The notes under the pieces were generated by a model. That model ran no database searches and was not told the DNA's origin. It worked only from the letters and a program-made list of their open reading frames with translations. DNA of 64,000 nt from Aurantibacter_A sp965215845 (lineage in GTDB: Bacteria; Bacteroidota; Bacteroidia; Flavobacteriales; Flavobacteriaceae). The DNA lies in contig CBDCEL010000004.1 of NCBI GenBank assembly GCA_965215845.1, positions 3,096,459-3,160,458 on the forward strand, read 5' to 3'. The translations under genes were made by a program, and so were the position numbers. This document shows positions 8,246 through 14,434 of this stretch, piece after piece (the stretch's first letter is position 1; the number at the start of each line of letters is the position of its first letter).

Positions 8246-8902
8246 ATGAAAAAAATACTGCTAATATCATTATTTCTATTTATGGGATGTTCTTCCACAA
8301 GCCTCGTGGAAAATTGGAAAAACCCCGATATCGTTCTATTCGACGCCAATAAGGTACTTCTTGTTGGCATGACCCAAAATTCGGATGCAAGGGCAAGTTT
8401 TGAGAGCAAGCTACAAAAAGAGTTCGATAAAAGAGGCGTAGAAGCGATGCGGAGCCTAGATGTTTTTGATGTCAAGTTCACTGATTCCGAAAAGACCGAA
8501 AAAGAACTGGATGAAGTGGAACAAAGTCTTCTTGACAAAGGTTTTGACGCTATCTTGTTCACCAAGATAACAGGGTCTGAGAATCGCGAAAGTTTCAGAA
8601 GCACACTCTCAAAATGGGACAATTATCAAGGTCGTTTCAACGAAGACTATTTAAGGCATCAGAATATCTATTATGATGAGCAATATTACGATACGTTTAC
8701 AGTATATCATGCCCAGACCACATTATATTGTATTTGTGAGGGGAAGGAACGTGCCATGATATGGCGCGGCAGCATAGATATTACCGATCCTGCCAATATA
8801 GAGAAAACCGTAAAAGACTACATCAAGCTTGTTGTGATAGCGATGGAGGAACAAGACCTAATATTTAGAAAAGAACAACAGAATGAAATTACTGGTATAT
8901 AG
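8246..8902 (+). CDS. Lipoprotein of unknown function
   Basis: A 218-residue protein with a lipoprotein signal, MKKILLISLFLFMGCSSTS (acylated Cys 15). SLVENWKNPDI after the Cys resembles the start of small DUF4136-like lipoproteins. The segment KVLLVGMTQNSDARASFESKL is followed by an alternating strand/helix region. It is probably anchored on the periplasmic face of the outer membrane. The last 20 bases overlap the start of the next gene, suggesting translational coupling with the dehydrogenase. Confidence 0.8.
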   Translation: MKKILLISLFLFMGCSSTSLVENWKNPDIVLFDANKVLLVGMTQNSDARASFESKLQKEFDKRGVEAMRSLDVFDVKFTDSEKTEKELDEVEQSLLDKGFDAILFTKITGSENRESFRSTLSKWDNYQGRFNEDYLRHQNIYYDEQYYDTFTVYHAQTTLYCICEGKERAMIWRGSIDITDPANIEKTVKDYIKLVVIAMEEQDLIFRKEQQNEITGI

Positions 8903-9890
8903 TGCCAAAGACTTTGAAATTCCATTTCTGACAAAAGCTAATGCAAAGAGCCATATTGTTTCCTATGTTGACGATGCGCTCGATACCCGTACCGCTATAA
9001 AGGCCGTTGGCTTTGAGGCCATTTCAATTTTTTCGGGGGACGACGCGTCGCTTGTCGTTCTTGAAACGTTAAGAGAACTTGGCGTAAAATATATAACTAC
9101 CCGGTCTACCGGTTATAACAACATTCATGTAAAATCGGCCAAGCGTATCGGGTTAAAGGTCGCCAACGCCCCCGACTATTCACCCTATGCCATTGCCGAA
9201 CATGCCGTGGCCTTGTTATTGGCCTTGAACCGAAAAATAACACTGGCCCACGGGCAGGTCAGAAAATACAATTTTCTACAGAACGACCTGATGGGTTTTG
9301 ATCTGAATCGAAAGAAAGTGGGTATCATTGGCACAGGGAATATCGGATCTATTATGGCCAAAATCATGCATGGTTTCGGATGTAAATTATTGGCTCATGA
9401 CATAGCACCAAATATAGAACTATCAACACGGTACGGGCTCGAATATGTAGACCTAGAGGAACTCTATTCGAAATCGGATGTCATAAGTCTACACCTACCT
9501 CTGAATTACGAGACCCATCGCTTGATTGACGATAATGCCTTCAAGAAAATGAAAAAGGGGGCAATTCTTATCAATACTGCAAGGGGTGCCGTAGTAGATA
9601 CCGGGGCGCTGATCGAAGCTTTAAAAAATGGGAACATAGGGGCATATGGCACCGACGTTTATGAAAAGGAAAAAGGCATTTTTTTTCGGGATAATTCAAC
9701 CCAAGGGTTAAAAGATGAGCAACTAAAAGAACTATTATCATTTGACAATGTCCTTTTAACCCCACATCAGGCCTATGTCACAAAAGAGGCCTTGACAAAT
9801 ATTGCAGAGACCACTTTCTATAATTTAGATTGTTGGGAAAAAGGCATCGTTTGCGAGAACGAGTTAGGGTATGAAACGATTATCTCATAG
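8883..9890 (+). CDS. D-2-hydroxyacid dehydrogenase (D-lactate dehydrogenase-like)
   Basis: A 335-residue cytoplasmic NAD-dependent enzyme. The Rossmann loop VGIIGTGNIGSIMAKI is at about residues 146-161. It is followed by the signature with catalytic Arg, INTARGAVVDTGAL (near residue 235), a conserved acidic stretch, and LLTPHQAYVT with the catalytic His near residue 297. Length and the YDVYEKE-like segment (TDVYEKEKGIFF) fit fermentative D-lactate dehydrogenases of the LdhA type. It likely interconverts pyruvate and D-lactate, regenerating NAD+ when respiration slows, which suits the stress cluster. Substrate choice is inferred. Confidence 0.88.
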   Translation: MKLLVYSAKDFEIPFLTKANAKSHIVSYVDDALDTRTAIKAVGFEAISIFSGDDASLVVLETLRELGVKYITTRSTGYNNIHVKSAKRIGLKVANAPDYSPYAIAEHAVALLLALNRKITLAHGQVRKYNFLQNDLMGFDLNRKKVGIIGTGNIGSIMAKIMHGFGCKLLAHDIAPNIELSTRYGLEYVDLEELYSKSDVISLHLPLNYETHRLIDDNAFKKMKKGAILINTARGAVVDTGALIEALKNGNIGAYGTDVYEKEKGIFFRDNSTQGLKDEQLKELLSFDNVLLTPHQAYVTKEALTNIAETTFYNLDCWEKGIVCENELGYETIIS

Positions 9891-11285
9891 CAAAGGACTA
9901 AAAACCTTCCCAAAACCTTCCTTTAATTCTTCGACCCATGGCCTTTCAGAATATTCTTGGTAGGAGAGCAATTTGCTAACATTACTATCTTTTAAAAAAT
10001 CGTCCTTCAAAAGTCTGGCAAAAGCCGAATCGTAAATTATCGCATTTACCTCATAATTCTGTTCGAAACTGCGGTTATCCAAATTGGCCGTTCCAATAGT
10101 TGAAATGGCATTATCGCTCACGATAATTTTGCTATGGAGAAATCCATCGGGAAATAGGTAAATCTTTATTCCAGATTTCAGCATCGTTTCAAAATAAGAA
10201 CGTACGCTCCAGCTAACGATTTTATTATCGGCATTTTCGGAAACAAGCAATCGTACATCGACACCACCCAATGCAGCGGTCTGTAAAGCCTGTAAAATGG
10301 GTTGACCTGGAATTATGTAAGGGTTGGTAATAAAGATATAATCTTTCGCTTGGTTGATAATAGTAAAATACGCTTGCTCCAAAGAAGGAAAATCGTCGTC
10401 AGGCCCCCCTGAAACAATTTGCACCGTTGCTCCATTGCTATCATCGTGCGTAACTGGTAACAGCGGCGGAATTGCCTCTTCACAGACCAAATGCCAGTCC
10501 ATTGCAAATATCTGGTCTAGATGATTGGCGGCGCTACCTTCGATCCTCAAATGCATATCATGCCAATTTCCCAAGGCCGGATCGCCCTTGAGGTACTTAT
10601 CTGAAATATTGATACCTCCTGTAAACGCGACTTTGCCATCTACAACGATGATTTTTCGATGGTTTCGGTAATTCAGTGATGAGAAAAATCTACCAAATCT
10701 AAAAGGAAGAAAAGGATACACTTCTACCCCGATTTCGTCAAGTTTTTTAAGATATGATTTGCTCAGCGAAAAACTCCCGATACCATCATAGATCATTCGA
10801 ATCTTCACATTTTGGGCTATTTTCCTTTCAAAAAGTTGCAATAATCTATTGGCCAGTTCACCATCTTCAAAAATATAGTACTGCAGATGAATTTGAGACT
10901 CGGAAGCTTCCAGGGCGGCGAAGATGACCTCAAAGGTAGTTTTACCGTCCTTCAACAATAGTAATCGATTATTTGTTGTAGGGGGAAAACGGGAATTTCG
11001 ATATACAAGCCTAATCAATTTTTGGTATTTGTCTTCCTTAGATTCTAGCTGAAAAGGTACAGGCCGGGGGAGATGAACAAAAGCTTGTTTTTTTAGTTTT
11101 ATAAGTTTGTTCTTTCTACGATTTCTTCCCAAGAGTAGGTATAACAAAATTCCTCCTACCGGAATGGTGAAAATGGCCAATAGCCATGACAATGTTTTAG
11201 CGGGTTTGGCCCCGTGCAATAATATACTTATTACAATGGACAAGGCTATGATAATGTACAGAACCAGAAAGATTGTATTCAGCAT
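9885..11285 (-). CDS. cls: Cardiolipin synthase (phospholipase D family)
   Basis: A 466-residue inner-membrane protein. Two N-terminal hydrophobic helices (TIFLVLYIIIALSIVISI and LSWLLAIFTIPVGGILLYLLL) precede two phospholipase-D motifs: HRKIIVVD near residue 209 and HSKIIVSD near residue 388. It is predicted to condense two phosphatidylglycerol molecules, or an equivalent donor pair, into cardiolipin. The last six bases overlap the convergent dehydrogenase gene. Membrane remodelling fits a stress theme, but no TGAC-N4-GTCA site was found upstream. Confidence 0.93.
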   Translation of the reverse strand: MLNTIFLVLYIIIALSIVISILLHGAKPAKTLSWLLAIFTIPVGGILLYLLLGRNRRKNKLIKLKKQAFVHLPRPVPFQLESKEDKYQKLIRLVYRNSRFPPTTNNRLLLLKDGKTTFEVIFAALEASESQIHLQYYIFEDGELANRLLQLFERKIAQNVKIRMIYDGIGSFSLSKSYLKKLDEIGVEVYPFLPFRFGRFFSSLNYRNHRKIIVVDGKVAFTGGINISDKYLKGDPALGNWHDMHLRIEGSAANHLDQIFAMDWHLVCEEAIPPLLPVTHDDSNGATVQIVSGGPDDDFPSLEQAYFTIINQAKDYIFITNPYIIPGQPILQALQTAALGGVDVRLLVSENADNKIVSWSVRSYFETMLKSGIKIYLFPDGFLHSKIIVSDNAISTIGTANLDNRSFEQNYEVNAIIYDSAFARLLKDDFLKDSNVSKLLSYQEYSERPWVEELKEGFGKVFSPLL

Positions 11286-12070
11286 GCTTCCCTTTTTCCA
11301 GAATTCAATTTTGATGCTTGAAATCGTCAGGCTACAACAATTTTGGTATCGTGGCTTGAGGGTTAATATCCATAAGGTATAGAGGCAACCACATTTTTAC
11401 CATGATATTGGTCAGTTTTGATACTTTATTGATTACACTTTGTTCCTGCATCCTATGAATCTAAATTCCTCCAAATAGGTTTTGGCATTGCTCCATCATC
11501 GCCACCGTCACCCCTTTCTCGATGTCAAAAAAATCAAACAACGTTTGAACCCCCAAAAATCCCGACTGAGCAAAACAAGATATTGTTCTATTTCTTAAGT
11601 TGAAAAAGCCAGCTGTACAATGCTTTTTGCCCCGTTGCGTTGAAGGGGGCTTCTCTATATCCATGGGTTTCGACCTTCCCGATCGACCCTGTGCCACACC
11701 ACCTTTTTTGGTCGGCGAAAAAACAACATCCATCCTTGCGGACGGCATAAAGCCGCTCCGCCCCTCGACTTTGCTCGGGACTCCGCTTTTTATACGCCCT
11801 TTGCAAGTCTGGATGTCGTACTGTCATTTGCATCAAAAAAAGGTAATGTGAGGGCCCTATGGGAAGTAAATCAAAGACAAAAAAATGAAATCGTACAAAA
11901 TCGACAAAAAGGAAGCGGAACCAGACAAGTTGACTAGTGTGCCGGCATCTTGTCTGCAGGATTTGCTTTGCACGTCCTTTGAACTCCTTTCTGAAAATGC
12001 AAATGGGCATCGCAATGGCGCTGCAGTTTTATTTTCTGTCTGCTTTCAAAAGCTTTTGGCTTTTGACGCT
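11286..12070. other. Long stretch without a convincing gene
   Basis: About 785 bases between cls and the tRNA terminator. Short minus-strand frames exist (for example 11461-11748), but they are rich in Arg, Gly and Cys, have no recognisable domain, and change composition midway, so they look like decayed or non-coding sequence. A palindromic GC-rich piece, CCTCGACTTTGCTCGGG at 11762-11778, resembles a short repeat seen again at 35898-35915. Confidence 0.5.
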
Positions 12071-12107
12071 TTCAGAAAACAAAACCCTGCATTTTCATAC
12101 AGGGTTT
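12071..12107 (-). terminator. Rho-independent terminator of tRNA-Arg
   Basis: The 8-bp inverted repeat AAACCCTG (12082-12089) / CAGGGTTT (12100-12107) is followed on the minus strand by a T-rich run (TTTTGTTTTCT). It lies 11 bases beyond the tRNA 3' end. Confidence 0.75.
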
Positions 12108-12117
12108 GCGCTTTAAG

Positions 12118-12191
12118 TGACCTCGGCAGGATTCAAACCTGCAACCTTCTGAGCCGTAATCAGATGCGCTATTCAGTTGCGCCACGAGGCC
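12118..12191 (-). tRNA. tRNA-Arg (anticodon ACG)
   Basis: The minus strand folds as a full 74-nt cloverleaf. The acceptor stem is GGCCTCG/CGAGGTC with one G-U pair, discriminator A and no encoded CCA. The D stem is GCGC/GCGC. The anticodon stem is TCTGA/TCAGA around loop TTACGGC, giving ACG, read as ICG for CGN arginine codons. The T arm is GCAGG-TTTGAAT-CCTGC. Its 5' end overlaps the coding end of a GIY-YIG gene by 23 bases. Confidence 0.95.
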
Positions 12192-12426
12192 TAATATTCT
12201 GTTTTCTCCATCTTCTGCCGGCAGCGGATTTCAGGTATTTTTCCCTTTTCCGTGCTTCGACACGTGAGTCGAAAACTTCTTGATGCACCACTTCCCAAGG
12301 GACATAAGCCTTGATGGATACCGTTTTTCCCAAATTGTGCTCCTCCAACCTTCTATCCAAATCAGTGGTCATTCCCACGTAGTATTTGTCGAAGGCCGCA
12401 CTAAAAAGAACGTAAACATAAAACAT
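12169..12426 (-). CDS. GIY-YIG mini-nuclease, copy A, ending inside tRNA-Arg
   Basis: An 85-residue single-domain GIY-YIG protein. It opens MFYVYVLFSAAFDKYYVGMT (the GIY and YIG equivalents are YVY and YVG), followed by the catalytic Arg region DLDRRLEEHN and the conserved Glu in EARKREKYLKS. The last residues NIRPRGATE and the TAG stop are read from the tRNA D-arm, so coding sequence and tRNA overlap at 12169-12191. An in-frame ATG six bases earlier (MGM) is also possible; the start at MFYVYV matches copy C. The role is unknown: a solitary or homing-like endonuclease is inferred from the domain. Confidence 0.8.
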   Translation of the reverse strand: MFYVYVLFSAAFDKYYVGMTTDLDRRLEEHNLGKTVSIKAYVPWEVVHQEVFDSRVEARKREKYLKSAAGRRWRKQNIRPRGATE

Positions 12427-12489
12427 TCCCATCGTTTTATGCGCCCCGTCCGAACGTGCCAACGTCAGTTCGGCTCGGGCGGGCACTAG
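12189..12489 (-). repeat. 301-bp tandem unit A
   Basis: This unit runs from the tRNA 5' end through the GIY-YIG gene and its upstream inverted repeat to the next tRNA 5' fragment. Compared base by base with 12490-12790 I see only five differences. Matching landmarks are exactly 301 bases apart, so this is a recent tandem duplication. Confidence 0.88.
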
Positions 12490-12727
12490 GCCTGATATTC
12501 TGTTTTCTCCATCTTCTGCCGGCAGCGGATTTCAGGTACTTTTCCCTTTTCCGTGCTTCGACACGTGGGTCGAAAACTTCTTGATGCACCACTTCCCAAG
12601 GGACATAAGCCTTGGTGGATACCGTTTTTCCCAAATTGTGCTCCTCCAACCTTCTATCCAAATCAGTGGTCATTCCCACGTAGTATTTGTCGAAGGCCGC
12701 ACTAAAAAGAACGTAAACATAAAACAT
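12437..12727 (-). CDS. GIY-YIG mini-nuclease, copy B
   Basis: A 96-residue near-identical twin of copy A across the catalytic domain (I see two residue changes before the tail). Because the tRNA is cut off after its first nine or so bases in this unit, the frame reads on through the inverted repeat and ends with a different tail, RTDVGTFGRGA. The tRNA-derived bases still encode the start of the tail (NIRPSARPS). All catalytic residues seen in copy A are kept. Confidence 0.75.
   Translation of the reverse strand: MFYVYVLFSAAFDKYYVGMTTDLDRRLEEHNLGKTVSTKAYVPWEVVHQEVFDPRVEARKREKYLKSAAGRRWRKQNIRPSARPSRTDVGTFGRGA
12441..12486. repeat. GC-rich imperfect inverted repeat between cassettes A and B
   Basis: The left arm CCCCGTCCGAACGTG and the right arm CGTCAGTTCGGCTCGGGCGG form an imperfect hairpin. 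It lies just upstream of the ATG of copy A and forms the 3' coding tail of copy B. The same element occurs at 12742-12787 and, diverged, at 13043-13086. Confidence 0.75.
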
Positions 12728-12790
12728 TCCCATCGTTTTATGCGCCCCGTCCGAACGTGCCAACGTCAGTTCGGCTCGGGCGGGCACGAG
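12490..12790 (-). repeat. 301-bp tandem unit B
   Basis: Second copy of the tandem unit, with the tRNA-derived 5' fragment (CACGAGGCC on the plus strand) intact at its outer edge near 12785-12793. In unit A the matching outer edge reads CACTAGGCC, one base changed. Confidence 0.88.
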
Positions 12791-13028
12791 GCCTGATATT
12801 CTGTTTTCTCCACTTTCTCCCTGCAGCAGACTTCAAGTATTTTTCCCGTTGTCTAGCTAGAAGCCTTGTTTCAAAAACTTCATTATGAACAATAATCCAG
12901 GGAGTGAAAGCTTTTGTCGATTTCATTTTACCCGAATTATGCTCGTTCAATCTTTTATCAAGGGATTTTGTCATTCCGACATAATACCTATCAAAATCAT
13001 TACTGTAAAGAACGTATACATAAAACAT
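12738..13028 (-). CDS. GIY-YIG mini-nuclease, copy C (diverged)
   Basis: A 96-residue protein starting MFYVYVLYSNDFDRYYVGMT. The catalytic Arg (LDKRLNEHN) and Glu (LLARQREKYLKS) regions are kept, but it differs from copies A and B at many positions. The constraint on the protein therefore appears to have lasted longer than the recent A/B duplication. The tail NIRPRARPS comes from the tRNA 5' fragment plus the inverted repeat. It is the outermost and probably oldest cassette, and the only one whose natural start has no preceding MG. Confidence 0.75.
   Translation of the reverse strand: MFYVYVLYSNDFDRYYVGMTKSLDKRLNEHNSGKMKSTKAFTPWIIVHNEVFETRLLARQREKYLKSAAGRKWRKQNIRPRARPSRTDVGTFGRGA
12742..12787. 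repeat. GC-rich imperfect inverted repeat between cassettes B and C
   Basis: Same hairpin as at 12441-12486, exactly 301 bases away. It lies immediately upstream of the start codon of copy B and forms the coding tail of copy C. Confidence 0.75.
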
Positions 13029-13042
13029 ATATCAAGTTTTAT

Positions 13043-13100
13043 GCGCCCCGCCCGAACGTTCCTAACGTCAGTTCGGTACGGGCGGGTATTCAGTTGCGCC
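13043..13100. repeat. Outermost inverted repeat plus tRNA-Arg fragment
   Basis: A diverged form of the cassette inverted repeat spans 13043-13086 (arms CCCGCCCG and CGGGCGGG). It is followed at 13087-13100 by TATTCAGTTGCGCC, identical to 14 bases of the tRNA-Arg D region at 12170-12183. It marks the outer boundary of the cassette array. Confidence 0.75.
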
Positions 13101-13216
13101 CGCCTGAAAGAATCATTCGGCCAGGCCAGGCCTATTATCAATGTTCTTTCCCGTTTTAGGGGGGTGCAAATATATTTCTTTTTACTTTTAACGACAAACT
13201 AAGCACTGCCAAAATC

Positions 13217-13729
13217 ATGGAGCTCAAGCAATACATTCGTGATATCAAAGACTTTCCTTCAGAGGGCATATTGTTTAAGGATATTAGCCCATTGTTGAGT
13301 GATCCGGCGGCTCTTAAAACCGCAGTTGGGAATCTGGTCGAATTGGTAGGGGTGCATAAGGTCGATAAGGTTGTTGGTATGGAAAGTCGTGGTTTTTTTT
13401 TCGCTCCAATGTTGGCTTTGGAATTGGGTGCAGGCTTCGTTCCGGTTCGCAAGGCAGGTAAGTTGCCGAGTGAAACCATAAGTGAGAACTATGGTTTGGA
13501 GTATGGTGAGGATACCTTGCAAATTCATACGGATGCCATCAAGGAAGGGGAAAGGGTCTTGGTTCACGATGATGTTCTGGCTACGGGAGGTACGGCCCAA
13601 GCGACTTGTAAGTTGGTCGAAAAGCTCGATGGTATCGTCGTACAATGCAATTTTCTTATCGAATTGGATTTTCTAAAGGGAAGGGAAAAATTGAAGACGT
13701 ATGACGTACAATCTTTATTGCACTATTAG
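13217..13729 (+). CDS. apt: Adenine phosphoribosyltransferase
   Basis: A 170-residue cytoplasmic purine-salvage enzyme making AMP from adenine and PRPP. The start MELKQYIRDIKDFPSEGILFKDISPLL is typical of Apt. VVGMESRGFFFAPMLA follows, and the PRPP-binding loop VLVHDDVLATGGTAQAT lies at about residues 113-129. Length is normal. Its stop overlaps by four bases the end of a small convergent gene. Confidence 0.96.
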   Translation: MELKQYIRDIKDFPSEGILFKDISPLLSDPAALKTAVGNLVELVGVHKVDKVVGMESRGFFFAPMLALELGAGFVPVRKAGKLPSETISENYGLEYGEDTLQIHTDAIKEGERVLVHDDVLATGGTAQATCKLVEKLDGIVVQCNFLIELDFLKGREKLKTYDVQSLLHY

Positions 13730-13878
13730 CCTAGGGCGTTTGTGGTCACATAATAACGCCACCCAATAATGGCAAGCTGAAATTTAGACGCCTTTGAAAG
13801 ATCTAATCGTTTTTTTGAATAGGAGGGAAGTAACAGTTTGTTGGCATTTGCCAAAAACTTAAAGAAGGCTTTTTTCAT
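13726..13878 (-). CDS. Small conserved-looking basic protein, 50 residues
   Basis: A 50-residue frame with start ATG at 13878-13876, encoding MKKAFFKFLANANKLLLPSY followed by a basic middle and an aromatic end (IIGWRYYVTTNALG). The coherent composition, good start and TAA stop argue it is real. Short proteins of this type occur in Flavobacteriaceae and are sometimes labelled SsrA-binding protein, although they lack the SmpB fold length. That identification is from memory and uncertain. It overlaps apt by four bases tail to tail. Confidence 0.75.
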   Translation of the reverse strand: MKKAFFKFLANANKLLLPSYSKKRLDLSKASKFQLAIIGWRYYVTTNALG

Positions 13879-13906
13879 GACTCCCGGTTTTTGCAAATAT
13901 AAGTAG

Positions 13907-13937
13907 AAAGAGCTGCCATATGGCAGCTCTTTTTTAT
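13907..13937. terminator. Bidirectional terminator, perfect 26-nt palindrome
   Basis: AAAGAGCTGCCAT and its exact complement form a perfect hairpin at 13907-13932. It is followed on the plus strand by TTTTATATA and flanked by A-runs on the other side. It can end apt transcription and that of the tiny gene at 13958. Confidence 0.8.
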
Positions 13938-13957
13938 ATAGGCCTATATGATACTAC

Positions 13958-14020
13958 TTACGCAAACATCATGATCAGTGACATTAGCAAAGACAAAAGA
14001 AATTTTGCAAGTACAATCAT
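13958..14020 (-). CDS. Possible 20-residue hydrophobic peptide
   Basis: The frame ATG (14020-14018) to TAA (13960-13958) encodes MIVLAKFLLSLLMSLIMMFA, almost entirely hydrophobic with a single Lys, so it would be a membrane peptide. It is followed 20 bases later by the strong hairpin at 13907-13932, as expected for a small independent transcript. Nothing else supports translation, so it may be chance. Confidence 0.4.
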   Translation of the reverse strand: MIVLAKFLLSLLMSLIMMFA

Positions 14021-14399
14021 AATACGGGGTTTTTTAGGTTGATCCTTCAAGATGGAATTTAAACCCTAATGAAGGAGTGAGTAAATAGTACTCCATAATC
14101 GATTATCCAAATAAGATATATCCGAGCCATGAAATCTTGCAAATAAAATTTGTTAAATTAATGTATTTGCATACACTTATGTAAGTAAAATAATGTTTTT
14201 TATTTCAAAGTTTTTACTTTTTTCTTCAAATAAGTTTTATACTGTAATTATAAATATTGTTTATTGTAACAGTTTATAACATTTGCAGGGGCTTTTTTTC
14301 CTATTTTCTAAAAACCAAGGTGCTTTTTCGATCAAAAAAGCCTTTTTTTGGCCATTTTGATCTTTTGAAATAAAAAAACCGACTCAAAAAAGTCGGTTT
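14021..14399 (-). terminator. AT-rich gene-free stretch with terminator of the blaI-blaR1 operon
   Basis: No gene is seen here; the stretch is very AT-rich. At its right end AAACCGACT (14376-14384) pairs with AGTCGGTTT (14391-14399). On the minus strand it is followed by TTTTTTTATTTC, a clear rho-independent terminator for the M56 peptidase gene ending at 14435. A second strong hairpin, with arms GATCAAAA and TTTTGATC, lies at 14330-14362. Confidence 0.75.
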
Positions 14400-14434
14400 C
14401 CACATTACTCCTTTTTAAATTTAGAGCACCCCGT

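Noticed and set aside
11286..11400. Crp/Fnr-like site upstream of cls (TGAAATCGTCA)
   Set aside because: Spacing is TGA-N5-TCA, one base short of the pattern at the other promoters.
11461..12010. Minus-strand reading frames as genes
   Set aside because: No domain, odd composition and frame shifts midway; more like decayed or non-coding sequence.
12190..13100. Possible CRISPR array because of regular repeats
   Set aside because: The repeat unit is 301 bp and codes for a nuclease; there are no short repeats with unique spacers.
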